A stretch of DNA of 64,000 bases from CAYHEQ01 sp964355795 (GTDB taxonomy: Bacteria; Patescibacteriota; JACPGU01): assembly GCA_964355795.1 (NCBI GenBank), contig CAYHEQ010000001.1:10117-74116 (forward strand). The letters run 5' to 3'. Numbering within the stretch: the stretch's first letter is position 1; each line of letters starts with the position of its first letter. Made by a program: the position numbers and the translations under genes. The notes below the pieces were generated by a model. That model made no database searches and was not told the DNA's origin. It worked only from the letters and a program-made list of their open reading frames with translations. Below, piece by piece: positions 42,696-51,800 of this stretch.

Positions 42696-42725
42696 CATTC
42701 TCACATTCGCAAGAATGTGAGAATG
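42696..42725. promoter_or_regulatory. Palindromic operator-like site 1
   Basis: A 30-bp perfect palindrome with arms CATTCTCACATTC and GAATGTGAGAATG around GCAA, ending at the stop codon of the ArsR-type gene. Same arms as sites 2 and 3. Confidence 0.75.
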
Positions 42726-42992
42726 TTAAAATTGCTTAGTGAAGTTGATAACTTTCTTCCCATAGGGTGAGAGAGAATGAGCCACTGCTCTACCCTGATA
42801 CTTTTTGTTCAAAAGACCAGCCTGAACTAATCGCCTTGTGTGTTCGGAGATTGTTTTCATATTACAATTGAGAGCCTCTGCAATCTCATCTAGCGTCATG
42901 CCACTTTTCTTATCTATCAGAAAAAGAATGTCCAGACGCCGATGGTTAGCCGCCCCTTTAAAATATCTCTCTAACTGTTTGGCTGTTTTCAT
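42726..42992 (-). CDS. ArsR-type winged-helix transcription regulator
   Basis: 88 residues: ANHRRLDILFLIDKKSGMTL, then a helix-turn-helix (DEIAEALNCNMKTISEHTRRL) and a beta wing (VAHSLSPYGKKVINF). No metal-binding cysteine pair in the recognition helix, so not a classic metal sensor. The ATG at 42992 is preferred to an upstream TTG. Palindromes lie just before and after the gene and upstream of the helicase, suggesting it controls the pair. Confidence 0.85.
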   Translation of the reverse strand: MKTAKQLERYFKGAANHRRLDILFLIDKKSGMTLDEIAEALNCNMKTISEHTRRLVQAGLLNKKYQGRAVAHSLSPYGKKVINFTKQF

Positions 42993-43010
42993 ATTCAAAT
43001 GATATCACAA

Positions 43011-43040
43011 TATTCTCACATTCTCAAGAATGTGAGAATA
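43011..43040. promoter_or_regulatory. Palindromic operator-like site 2
   Basis: 30-bp palindrome, arms TATTCTCACATTC and GAATGTGAGAATA around TCAA. It fits between the helicase stop (43042) and the regulator start (42992), where an autoregulatory operator would be expected. Confidence 0.8.
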
Positions 43041-43041
43041 T

Positions 43042-44985
43042 CTAATTTCTGTATATTTTATCTACTAGCCCCAATTTAACAAGACGCGACCTGATAGATC
43101 CTTTTGTTCTTTCAAACATGGTTGCAAGATTGACGGTAGATTTACCTTCTCTAAAAAGCTTTGTTAATTTTTCATCCTGCGCTTCATCCCATGGCAAGTA
43201 AGCGCTTGGATGCTTTTCTCGCATTTCATCAAGATCAACTTTCTTGTCAGTAATTGCTTTTCGTTCTTCTCCTATCAACATTCTCGCAATTCGTAATTCT
43301 TCATATGAATATTTCCCATTAAATTTTTCAAAAACCGGCGAGAGCCTCATCGTATCAAGCTCTCTAAATGTTGCTTGTATTTGCGAAATATTTTTGGCTA
43401 GAGAATCCGAAACCAAACGAGCAAAGACATCAGCAAGGAGTATTTTCTCCCCTTCTACTAAATGTTCTATGTGATCTAATATCGTTCGCTCGTGGAGAGA
43501 ACGCACTTTGGCTATTTCAATAATATTTTTGCCCTCCAACCATAGTTTCAGGGTTTCTTGGTATGTATCTGTTTTCTTTTTCTTGACCTTCAGAGAGTGC
43601 TGGTTGTTTTCTGCCAATGGCGTAATATGTCCGCCACAAGCAATGATAAAGTTTTCATGCGTTTTAACCAATTCTGTCTGATTGACCAAAGAATATCTCC
43701 TTTCTACTTCAAAAGATGCCTGGCGAAATGAATTATCTTGAGTCAAAACATCCGGACTCACTCGAAAAGCCATTTCATTCCAGCCGAGAAGATGGACACC
43801 AGAAAGTCGTCGCACGCGAGAAAGCGCCACATACCCCTGTCCAAATTCAAAAACACCCGAGAGATCCATCACCGCTTCGTCCAAACTCATGCCCTGACTT
43901 TTGTGCACAGTAATGGCCCATGCGAGACGCAATGGCAGTTGAGTGAGACGCGCGCGCGCTTCACCGCCTACCTCTATCGTCCAATCCATCGGCTTAACGA
44001 GAATATGCCTGCCATTTTTTGTTTTAACTACCGGATGCCCGTTCTCCTCATTAAATGATGCAACTACTCCCAGAGTACCATTGGCAAATCCTTCGCGAGG
44101 ATTATTTTTTGTGAACATCACCACCGCGCCTTTTTTCAAATGTAATATCTCCGGCGAAAGACAACCCTTTTTCATTGATGCGACCAATGATTTATGCCCC
44201 CTTGAACCCATCGTAAAGGTATGATTGTTGTCAGTAAGATTCCCCAACATCATATCGTTAATTCGATCCACATCGGCATTATGTGAAAAAAGTTTCGTCA
44301 TACCATCCGACAACATATCGCGCGTCACTTTTCTTTCTTTAATATGCTTGAAATGATTTTCGTCAAAATTATTTCGCCTGATAGCCGATAGTAAAGAAAG
44401 AAATACAGGATCATCCTGACGATACTGCTCGTCCAAATAACAAGTAGTTAGCTCCGCTTTTTCCCAAGCAGGCGAAGCGTAAGCAAAAGGACTTTCCTCC
44501 TCATCGCCCAAAAATGTCGTTTGCCTATTCATACTTTCATCTTTTCTAACAATAGGCGGGAGCTGAAAAAAATCACCTACCAAAACTATCTGCATACCAC
44601 CAAATGGTTTTTCTTTGTTTTTGATAGCTCGGCATACCATATCCACCATAGTAAGCGTTGTCGCCGACAACATAGATACTTCGTCAATGACGAGAACTCG
44701 CGCATCCTCAATACGATCGGTAATATATTTGCTTGAGACAATATCGTTAATATCGCTTTTGCTTAGTTTATCTTTGATGCCAATCCCCGACCACGAATGG
44801 ATGGTCATCCCGCCAAGATGCGTCGCTGCGATACCTGTTGAAGCTGTAATTGCTGGCTCTATTTTATAAGAACGCAAATACCGCACATATTCATTAACAG
44901 TATGTGTCTTGCCACTCCCAGGTTCTCCAGTCAAAAAAACATTGGCCCCAGATTTCAATATATTCAGAGCTTGATCTTGTGTCAT
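43042..44985 (-). CDS. PIF1-like helicase with C-terminal helix-turn-helix regions
   Basis: 647 residues of the PIF1/RecD superfamily 1B. Walker A GEPGSGKTHT, Walker B VLVIDEVSML, VGDFFQLPPI and the UvrD_C_2-like ALTVHKSQGMSLDEAV-type block (here AWAITVHKSQGMSLDEAVMD) are present. After the helicase core comes an HTH-like segment (EGKNIIEIAKVRSLHERTIL) and a C-terminal myb-like one (EDKLTKLF-type: DEKLTKLFREGKSTVNLATM). Unwinds DNA, possibly recombination or G-quadruplex structures. Palindromic sites flank it. Confidence 0.88.
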   Translation of the reverse strand: MTQDQALNILKSGANVFLTGEPGSGKTHTVNEYVRYLRSYKIEPAITASTGIAATHLGGMTIHSWSGIGIKDKLSKSDINDIVSSKYITDRIEDARVLVIDEVSMLSATTLTMVDMVCRAIKNKEKPFGGMQIVLVGDFFQLPPIVRKDESMNRQTTFLGDEEESPFAYASPAWEKAELTTCYLDEQYRQDDPVFLSLLSAIRRNNFDENHFKHIKERKVTRDMLSDGMTKLFSHNADVDRINDMMLGNLTDNNHTFTMGSRGHKSLVASMKKGCLSPEILHLKKGAVVMFTKNNPREGFANGTLGVVASFNEENGHPVVKTKNGRHILVKPMDWTIEVGGEARARLTQLPLRLAWAITVHKSQGMSLDEAVMDLSGVFEFGQGYVALSRVRRLSGVHLLGWNEMAFRVSPDVLTQDNSFRQASFEVERRYSLVNQTELVKTHENFIIACGGHITPLAENNQHSLKVKKKKTDTYQETLKLWLEGKNIIEIAKVRSLHERTILDHIEHLVEGEKILLADVFARLVSDSLAKNISQIQATFRELDTMRLSPVFEKFNGKYSYEELRIARMLIGEERKAITDKKVDLDEMREKHPSAYLPWDEAQDEKLTKLFREGKSTVNLATMFERTKGSIRSRLVKLGLVDKIYRN

Positions 44986-45035
44986 ACGCCACCATTATAC
45001 ACACAACCCCCTCGCAGATAAAGATAAGCAACTAT

Positions 45036-45065
45036 CATTCTCACATTCTTGAGAATGTGAGAATG
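45036..45065. promoter_or_regulatory. Palindromic operator-like site 3
   Basis: 30-bp palindrome, arms CATTCTCACATTC and GAATGTGAGAATG around TTGA, 50 bp upstream of the helicase start and about 85 bp upstream of the divergent VKOR gene. Confidence 0.8.
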
Positions 45066-45150
45066 AGTTGTAAAATAACAAAAACGAAAAGATACGCGTG
45101 GGCGAGTGAGCAATGTGATATAATTATTACAACTAAAACTAAGAGGCTCT

Positions 45151-45615
45151 ATGAACAAAAAAACATTTTGGATTTTGGTTTTTTTCATCCTCCTCTCCCT
45201 CATCGGATTGGCAGACTCTATTTACTTAACTTACGAACATTATACGGGAGCGCCTCTGGTTTGTATTATAACCCAAGGTTGCGATACCGTCACCACCTCC
45301 CCCCAAGCCTATATTTTTGGCGTCTATATCGCCATTTATGGCGTTATCTATTATTCTCTGATTTTCTTTTTGAGCTTGATGGCAATTACCACCAATTACG
45401 CGCGAAGCGCAAATTTCTATAAATTTCTTATCTTTCTAACCCCCCTCGGTTTCCTCGCCTCTCTCTATTTCCTCTACCTCCAAGCCTTCGTTATTGGCAC
45501 TTTCTGTACCTGGTGCCTCATCTCGGCTATTGATTCAACCCTGCTCTTCATATTGGGACTATATTTAGCAAACGATAACCACCGTAGCCATATTTTCGTG
45601 GAAGATAAGCTCTAA
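45151..45615 (+). CDS. VKOR-family disulphide-forming membrane protein
   Basis: 154 residues with four to five membrane helices. The vitamin K epoxide reductase pattern is intact: C38 and C44 on the outer loop and the CTWC active site (C119, C122). It reoxidises a thiol oxidase so that exported proteins gain disulphides, using quinone. No DsbA partner is fused or adjacent. A TATAAT box lies at 45119-45124 and an AAGAGG ribosome site precedes the ATG. Confidence 0.92.
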   Translation: MNKKTFWILVFFILLSLIGLADSIYLTYEHYTGAPLVCIITQGCDTVTTSPQAYIFGVYIAIYGVIYYSLIFFLSLMAITTNYARSANFYKFLIFLTPLGFLASLYFLYLQAFVIGTFCTWCLISAIDSTLLFILGLYLANDNHRSHIFVEDKL

Positions 45616-45806
45616 TTTCTTATTTTCTTAATTTTTTATTTTCTTAGCCCTACCGTTTTCCACAAGAAAACTCCCCTTGCGTAAAATCCTTATCGGGTTA
45701 AAATGAGAGAGAACACCAGCAATTTGGTAATTTGTTGTAATTGAGTAACTGATTGCAATTAATTACTATAAATTAGCATCAGTTACCACCAATTACCCGA
45801 ATCCCC

Positions 45807-48080
45807 ATGCCCAATTTCGTCACCAAAGTCGGCAAGATCCTCTCCCGTCAGAAATCTCCTGACCGCTACACCCTAGTCTCTATCTTCAAGCCCAAAGATA
45901 TTGAAGAAAGAAATCATGGCGTGCTTTATTTCATCTTGGAAATTCTTTCTCCCGATCCGGCTATGAGCAGGGTCGCCAAGATGATTGAAGATACCGTGAT
46001 AGAAGAATACTATCAAAATACTTCTAACGGATTGACCTCCTTGGAACACGCTCTGAAAAAGGTTAACGACGCTCTAGCCAATTTTGCCGAAGAGGGCGAA
46101 GTCGGCTGGGTCGGCAAAATCAATGGCATCATCGCCACTTTGGAAGGCAATACCTTGCATCTCACCCAGGCCGGAACAGTTGAGGCCTATATGGTGAGGG
46201 GAGGTAAAATGATTCATGTTTCCGAAGGCCTCTCGTCCGCCGCTGACCGTCCCAATCCTTTGAAAACTTTTGTCAATATCACTTCCGGAGAGCTAGAACT
46301 CGGCGATCGCTTGATATTTTCCACCTCCGAACTCTTCTACCATTTTTCTCTGGACGACTTGAAGAGAATTGTGGCCAAATTCCCTCCCGCGCAAGCTGCC
46401 ACCTATGTCGTCAAGGCTTTGCAAAAAGAAGAGATTGAATGCATCAACACCCTCGTTTTGGAACTCACTACCGAAGAGGCTTTGCATGAGGAAGGTGGTG
46501 AAGCGGAAGAGAGGAACGCTATGGCCGAATGGATTGGCGAGGAAACTCCAGCGCTACAAAAATATGTCGCCAAGGCTCTGCCGATATTTAATTTCTTGTT
46601 GAGAAATTCCAAGAAAGGCTTGACCGAAGGTTTCAAGAAGTCCAGAGATATTTACAAAGAAAGAATCTCGCCCAATATCAGCAAAATGCATCAGGAGGCC
46701 AGTCGCAAGGTGAACGAAAAAGTTTCTGAAATCGCGCAGAAAAAAGGCCTCAAGACTCCCGGCCAAGATTTCTGGGATGAGAACGAAAAGTTTTTCAAAA
46801 AAGGCGCGAAGGTAGGAGAAAAAGGTCCGCAACAAGAGCTTTTTGAAGCGCCCCGTCGCAGTATTTTCGCGCCCGTCACCAAGGTCTTGGTGATTATCAA
46901 AATCACTATCTTGAAAGTGAAAGACAGGGGAAAGGAGCAAAGCCAGCTTTACGCTATTATCGGTATCTTGCTCATTACGGTGATCGTCGTCTCTAGCATT
47001 TTTTCCTATCAAAATCGTAAAGCTATCGCCAAAAGGAATGAGATTGCCCAGAAATATGAACAGATTGCTATCAAAACTGACGCCTCCATCAAGGCTAAAG
47101 AATTGGGCGACGAGAAAAAATCTCGCGAGCTTTTGACCCAAGCTCAAGAAGAAATCAAGGCCATCATTGATTCCAAATATATGGGGAGCGAGATCTCCGT
47201 TCTGATTGAGAAAATAGATGCCGAATCAGAAAAGCTTTTTCTCGTCAAAAGACTAAACGACATCTCCCCCATCGCTAGTTTCACCGCTATTGATCCCACG
47301 ATCAAAATTGAAGGACTCTACAAAAGTAAAAATAAACTCTTCTCCTTTGATAAGGAGAGGAATACCGTCCTCTCTTATTCTCTGGACACAAAAAACGCGA
47401 CTAAAATCGCTGGCGCTTATTTTGAGGGTAATTTGGTTCACCTAACCACGCCTGACAACAAAGATATTGCTCTGATTGCCACCACCAATCCCAATAGCAT
47501 TTACTCTTACAACGCCGGTTCGGACAAAGTGGATAAAAAAGCGCAAATCACTGGAGAGGCTTGGTCAGAAGCCACTGGTATCGGCACTTTCTTCAATAAT
47601 ATTTATCTCCTAGTCCCCAAAGAAAACCAGATTTATAAATATGTGGCTCTGACTAATAATTACGGCTCCAAAACGGCCTACCTGAAAAGTAATGAAAATC
47701 TCGCTGACGCGGTAGATATGGCTATTGACAGCAGTATCTACGTCCTAATGAAAGACGGCGCAGTTAATCAATATCTGACTGGTGAGAGAACAGCTTTCAA
47801 ACTTTCCGCCCTGCCCACCCAGATGAAGAGCAATGACCCCGCCAAGATCACGGCGGAGAAATTGCTAGACCCTATTCGCATTATCACTACGAAAGATTTG
47901 GGCAGTATTTTCATCGCCGACCGTGGCGCGAAAAGAGTGGTTGTTTATGACAAAGAGGGCAATTACAAGGCGCAATATATTTCTGACAAATTTAACGACC
48001 TGAAAGACATCTGGGTCTCCAAAGAAGATAACAAGGTCTATGTTCTCTCTGGCGCGGATGTGTATGAGGTAGGATTATAG
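45807..48080 (+). CDS. PP2C-like / beta-propeller membrane protein
   Basis: 757 residues. The first 230 residues look like a PP2C-type phosphatase fold (GKINGIIATLEGNTLHLTQA, GDRLIFSTSELFYHF) but lack the usual acidic metal site, so probably no phosphatase activity. A charged linker precedes a membrane helix (about 388-410: YAIIGILLITVIVVSSIFSY), a coiled coil, and a C-terminal six-bladed-propeller-like region (about 490-755, DLGSIFIADRGAKRVVVYDK). It may sense outside conditions; no family function is known. Confidence 0.65.
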   Translation: MPNFVTKVGKILSRQKSPDRYTLVSIFKPKDIEERNHGVLYFILEILSPDPAMSRVAKMIEDTVIEEYYQNTSNGLTSLEHALKKVNDALANFAEEGEVGWVGKINGIIATLEGNTLHLTQAGTVEAYMVRGGKMIHVSEGLSSAADRPNPLKTFVNITSGELELGDRLIFSTSELFYHFSLDDLKRIVAKFPPAQAATYVVKALQKEEIECINTLVLELTTEEALHEEGGEAEERNAMAEWIGEETPALQKYVAKALPIFNFLLRNSKKGLTEGFKKSRDIYKERISPNISKMHQEASRKVNEKVSEIAQKKGLKTPGQDFWDENEKFFKKGAKVGEKGPQQELFEAPRRSIFAPVTKVLVIIKITILKVKDRGKEQSQLYAIIGILLITVIVVSSIFSYQNRKAIAKRNEIAQKYEQIAIKTDASIKAKELGDEKKSRELLTQAQEEIKAIIDSKYMGSEISVLIEKIDAESEKLFLVKRLNDISPIASFTAIDPTIKIEGLYKSKNKLFSFDKERNTVLSYSLDTKNATKIAGAYFEGNLVHLTTPDNKDIALIATTNPNSIYSYNAGSDKVDKKAQITGEAWSEATGIGTFFNNIYLLVPKENQIYKYVALTNNYGSKTAYLKSNENLADAVDMAIDSSIYVLMKDGAVNQYLTGERTAFKLSALPTQMKSNDPAKITAEKLLDPIRIITTKDLGSIFIADRGAKRVVVYDKEGNYKAQYISDKFNDLKDIWVSKEDNKVYVLSGADVYEVGL

Positions 48081-48101
48081 GGTGATAGTGACTAGCAAAT
48101 T

Positions 48102-48338
48102 CTATCTTTTTGTAAACCATCCTTCCTGCAAAATCCCCGATTGCTTAATAATGCCCTTCATAGTTCTGGGCTTAAAAATCTTAGCTCCATGAAAAGGAAC
48201 ACAAACCTGGCGATACTGACCGCCATATTGGCCACCATAAAAATAATGGCTTCCCTCTGTATTAATAAGAGAGAAGCCATTTTCTTTTAATTTTCTCACG
48301 ACATCATTAAATGTCCAATTGAAAATTTTGTTGGGCAT
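48102..48338 (-). CDS. hicA: HicA-type mRNA interferase toxin
   Basis: 78 residues: catalytic histidine in TEGSHYFY, and VPFHGAKIFKPRTMKGIIKQ-S-G, the standard HicA double-stranded-RNA-binding-like fold. A four-residue duplication (GGQYGGQY) follows the catalytic strand. Downstream of its HicB-like partner with a seven-base gap. Confidence 0.85.
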   Translation of the reverse strand: MPNKIFNWTFNDVVRKLKENGFSLINTEGSHYFYGGQYGGQYRQVCVPFHGAKIFKPRTMKGIIKQSGILQEGWFTKR

Positions 48339-48344
48339 AATATA

Positions 48345-48680
48345 TCAAGCAGAAGCCAATGACATCCGGCCAAAACTATGCACTGTGGGTGCATTTTCTT
48401 TCTCTTTTTTGCTCATTAATTGGTCTTTTTGAGCCAACGCCCACAGATTTTCATATTCGGTATCTGATTTCTGATTCAGGATATTCGGACGCGCTTTTAT
48501 CAATTGGGCAGATTTAACATACCCCCTGAGAGCTTCCATAAGCAATGAATACACTTCCGTGGGGTCGTCTCCTGACTCCACAATATTAAATTCCAAACCA
48601 ACACCATACCAAGTATTATCTTCCTTGAAAATGATATAGCGAACTGAGCCTCTTTCTAAAGTATTCTTATTTTTTGCCAT
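48345..48680 (-). CDS. HicB-like antitoxin
   Basis: 111 residues: the partial RNase H-like fold of HicB (SVRYIIFKEDNTWYGVGLEF, SGDDPTEVYSLLMEALRGYV), then a tail without an obvious helix-turn-helix. Encoded first, as is usual for HicB-first pairs. Expected to neutralise the toxin downstream. Confidence 0.78.
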   Translation of the reverse strand: MAKNKNTLERGSVRYIIFKEDNTWYGVGLEFNIVESGDDPTEVYSLLMEALRGYVKSAQLIKARPNILNQKSDTEYENLWALAQKDQLMSKKEKENAPTVHSFGRMSLASA

Positions 48681-48736
48681 ATTATGTCCTTTTTATTTAC
48701 AAAAACATTATACCACGAACATGAGGGGAGAGCCAA

Positions 48737-50416
48737 TCACATCTTTTTCTTTGGCACGATCCCCAAAAGCCCCAGAGTATTCTCGAGTACTATTTTGGTC
48801 GCACGAATCAGCTTCAGCCTCTCGGCTTCTTTTTCGTCCCCTATTATCCGACAATTGTCGTAAAATTTATGGAAGACTCCCGCCAGTTCATAGGCGTAAG
48901 CAGTGATTCTGTGCACTTGAAAGCTCTCTGCAATTTCTTGCACTAGTTCCGGCAATTGAATCATCTTTTTGATCAAATCCAATTCGTATTCTGAATTTTG
49001 CTCATTGATATTTGTAATTTGTTTGTGTTTTGCCTGCCTGCGCGGGCGAGCGTTTTGTGTTTTGTGTTTTCTCGCCTTAGCGATTACACTATTTATCCTC
49101 GCGCTCGCGTATTGGATATAATGAATCGGGTTCCTATTGCTTTTTTCCTTAGCCAGCTTCAGGTCAATATCAACATGGGTATTGAAGTCGCGCGAGATGA
49201 AAAAATATCGCGCCGCGTCCAAACCAATGTCTTCCACCACCTCGTCAAGCGTGACGAATGTCCCCTTTCTCTTGCTCATACGAATTTCTTCGCCATCTTT
49301 TATGACCCTGACTATTTGAAAAACAATAATTTTTAGTTGCCCTTTGAAACCCAATATCTCTGTCGCCGCCTGCCAGCGATTGATATATCCGTGGTGATCC
49401 GCGCCAACGAAAACTATGACTTCTTGGAATTTTCTCATCACAAATCTATCGTACAGCAGGGCGATGTCGGACATCAGATAAGTGAAATCTCCGTCTTTGG
49501 TGCGCACTACTCGATCTTTGTCATCGCCAAATTTTGTGGTTTTCAGCCAATAGGCTTCGTCTTTTTCGTAGACCAAGTTTTTTTTCACGATCTTTTGCCA
49601 GACTTTTTCAATCAATTTTCTTTTGAAAAGAGATTCTTCCGAGAACCACACATCGTACCTGATGCCAAATTTCCGGCAATCTTTTTTGATGAAGTCAGAC
49701 AAAATAATATCCGCCGCCAATACGCCCACTTCACTTTTGCCCTTTTCTACCCAGCCAATCCCCTTTTTCTTTTTGATCTTGCCCGCGACATATTCTATAT
49801 ATTCGCCCTGATAGATTTCTTCGCCTTCTTTTTCTTGAACCTCAACCCCCAGTTGTTTCTTGACCGATTTGGTTAGTATATTTTTCACCTGATTGCCGGC
49901 ATCGTTAATATAATATTCTCGGTGCGTGTCATATCCGGCCATCTCAAGAATCTCCGCCAAAGTATCGCCGGAAAATCCCCCCCGACCGTTACCCAAGGTC
50001 ATCGGCCCTGTCGGATTGGCGGAAAGGAATTCCACCATCACCTTTCGGTTTTTTGAAGAAAAACCGTCCTTCGTAGCCTTGCGCGAAGAAGGATTACCCT
50101 TTCCGTAGTTTTTCTTGGCTTTCAGTATTTCCTCCACCGATTTTTCCAAAATCTTCGGCTCTACAAAGAAATTGACAAATCCTCCGCCGGCCACTTCCAC
50201 TCGAGAAAAATCTCTGATTTTTATCAATTCTGAAACTAGCGTCTCCGCGATCTCTTTTGGATTTTTGCCTAACTTTTTCCCCAAAGAAAAGGCTACATTA
50301 CTAGAATAATCTCCGAATTCACTTCTTTCCGGTATATCCAAAGAATATTCGAGATTTGTAACCTTGAATTTCTTTTTGACAATAGTGTCCAATTGTTTTT
50401 TTATCTCCGCTTTCAT
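48737..50416 (-). CDS. argS: Arginyl-tRNA synthetase
   Basis: 559 residues of class I. N-terminal Add-1 domain, catalytic core with EFLSANPTGPMTLGNGRGGF, GADHHGYINRWQA and the KMSKS loop RMSKRKGTFV, then the DALR anticodon-binding domain. The HIGH motif has become TLGN. Residues about 444-471 (KHKTQNARPRRQAKHKQITN) derive from repeat words around a GC-rich palindrome at 49030 and look inserted. ATG at 50416 preferred. Confidence 0.93.
   Translation of the reverse strand: MKAEIKKQLDTIVKKKFKVTNLEYSLDIPERSEFGDYSSNVAFSLGKKLGKNPKEIAETLVSELIKIRDFSRVEVAGGGFVNFFVEPKILEKSVEEILKAKKNYGKGNPSSRKATKDGFSSKNRKVMVEFLSANPTGPMTLGNGRGGFSGDTLAEILEMAGYDTHREYYINDAGNQVKNILTKSVKKQLGVEVQEKEGEEIYQGEYIEYVAGKIKKKKGIGWVEKGKSEVGVLAADIILSDFIKKDCRKFGIRYDVWFSEESLFKRKLIEKVWQKIVKKNLVYEKDEAYWLKTTKFGDDKDRVVRTKDGDFTYLMSDIALLYDRFVMRKFQEVIVFVGADHHGYINRWQAATEILGFKGQLKIIVFQIVRVIKDGEEIRMSKRKGTFVTLDEVVEDIGLDAARYFFISRDFNTHVDIDLKLAKEKSNRNPIHYIQYASARINSVIAKARKHKTQNARPRRQAKHKQITNINEQNSEYELDLIKKMIQLPELVQEIAESFQVHRITAYAYELAGVFHKFYDNCRIIGDEKEAERLKLIRATKIVLENTLGLLGIVPKKKM
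49004..49085 (-). repeat. In-frame repeat insertion in argS
   Basis: Words TTTGTGTTTTG on both sides of a GCCTGCCTGCGCGGGCGAGC palindrome, resembling the GCCTGCCCGC / GCGGGCGGGC ends of the 110-bp element. Translated without frame loss in the loop before the anticodon-binding domain. Confidence 0.75.
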
Positions 50417-50460
50417 TATTCTCCTTTGTTCCATCCGCCCACTCTCTTTCCTTTTGAATG

Positions 50461-51642
50461 CTACTTTTTAACTTTCACCATCCGATGCTTGCCAATTTTG
50501 ATAATTATACCAGCAACGACATCTATGGTTGCGGTCACGTCTGTTGCCTTCCGCTCGTCAATGCTAACCCCGCCTTGCTGAACCAATCTGCGAGCATCAC
50601 TTTTGCTAGAAACCTGACCGGTCGCGAAAACTAGCTCAACAATATTCATTTTGCCACTTTTAACCTTCACCTCTGGCATTTTCACATCCGTTTTCTTCTC
50701 GCGAAAAATGGCGTTGAATCTCTCCCCCGCTTTCTTCGCTTCCTTGTCGCCATAAATAGCGCCCACTAATTTTCCCGCCAAAAGAAATTTCGCGTCACGA
50801 GGATTTTTTTGAATATCTTTTTTCGCCTGCGCCAAATCAATATCTGTCAAAAGCTCATATCCGGACAACATCATCTTATCAGGCCAGCTCATCACTTTGC
50901 CAAATATCTCATCAGCGCTGTCTTTGAAGGAGACTATATTGCCTTCTGTTTTTCCCATTTTCTTCCCCTCTGCATCTTCCAACAATTTTGTGGTCAAAAC
51001 ATATTTTTCTTTATTCTTCATTTTCTTCATCAATGTTCTGCCCGCCAACATATTAAACATCTGATCATTACCCCCTATTTCCATATCCACGTCCATAGTC
51101 ACCGAATCATAAGCCTGAAATATCGGATAGAGGAATTCATGAAGCGCAATACTTTTATCTTCCCTAATCCTTTTTTGGAACATCTCTCTCTCAATTAACT
51201 GACCGACCGTAAAATGCGATGCCAATTCTAGCAAATCCACCGGTTTTAATTTGTTGGTCCATTTCTCATTGTAAAGAAAACGCACCTTGGCGCTTTTCAA
51301 ATTCAAAACGCCACCAATTTGTTTCTTATAGGCCTTGGCGTTTTCCAGAACTTGCTTGTGGGTCAACGGCTTGCGAGTCGCTGCTTTGTCAGTCGGATCG
51401 CCAATCTGGGCAGTGAAATCGCCAATCAAAATAATAATCTCATGTCCCATCTGCTGGAATTGTCGCAATTTTCGGAGCTGGATGAGATGCCCTAAATGCA
51501 ACGAATCCCCCGTCGGATCAATCCCATAATAAATCCGCAGTTTCTTGCCGGACTGCAAAGCTTTTTCCACCGCTCCCCTACTCGGATAAATGTTTTCTAC
51601 TCCCCTTTCCAGAAGAGTTTTTATTTGCGCCTCTTTTGACAT
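50461..51642 (-). CDS. tyrS: Tyrosyl-tRNA synthetase
   Basis: 393 residues of class I: YYGIDPTGDSLHLGHLIQL (HIGH as LHLGH), TGGNDQ equivalent EIGGNDQMFNML, KMSKS loop KKMGKTEGN, and a C-terminal S4 domain (ARRLVQQGGVSIDERKA). TyrZ/TyrS2-like length. It lies downstream of the divergent penicillin-binding protein gene and before argS. Confidence 0.95.
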   Translation of the reverse strand: MSKEAQIKTLLERGVENIYPSRGAVEKALQSGKKLRIYYGIDPTGDSLHLGHLIQLRKLRQFQQMGHEIIILIGDFTAQIGDPTDKAATRKPLTHKQVLENAKAYKKQIGGVLNLKSAKVRFLYNEKWTNKLKPVDLLELASHFTVGQLIEREMFQKRIREDKSIALHEFLYPIFQAYDSVTMDVDMEIGGNDQMFNMLAGRTLMKKMKNKEKYVLTTKLLEDAEGKKMGKTEGNIVSFKDSADEIFGKVMSWPDKMMLSGYELLTDIDLAQAKKDIQKNPRDAKFLLAGKLVGAIYGDKEAKKAGERFNAIFREKKTDVKMPEVKVKSGKMNIVELVFATGQVSSKSDARRLVQQGGVSIDERKATDVTATIDVVAGIIIKIGKHRMVKVKK

Positions 51643-51652
51643 AAAAAATAAC

Positions 51653-51790
51653 TTATTTTTAGTTTCTTATTTTCTCAATTTCTTATTTTCTTATTTTACC
51701 ATTTTGCTGTATAATAATAAAGAGGCGTAAATTGCCTGTTTCGTTTTGATTTTTTATTTTCTTATTTTTTTTAATTTCTTAATTTTTTAG
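51653..51790. repeat. T-rich word-repeat spacer
   Basis: Repeats of TTTCTTATTTTCTTA ending TTTTTTAGCCCC between the divergent tyrS and penicillin-binding genes. A TATAAT box (51711-51716) lies in the middle and may serve the rightward gene. Confidence 0.6.
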
Positions 51791-51800
51791 CCCCAAACCC

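Noticed and set aside
42696..42725. Palindrome as a simple terminator of the regulator gene
   Set aside because: It has no T run and shares its arms with two other sites upstream of genes, which fits an operator better, although an RNA hairpin role is not excluded.
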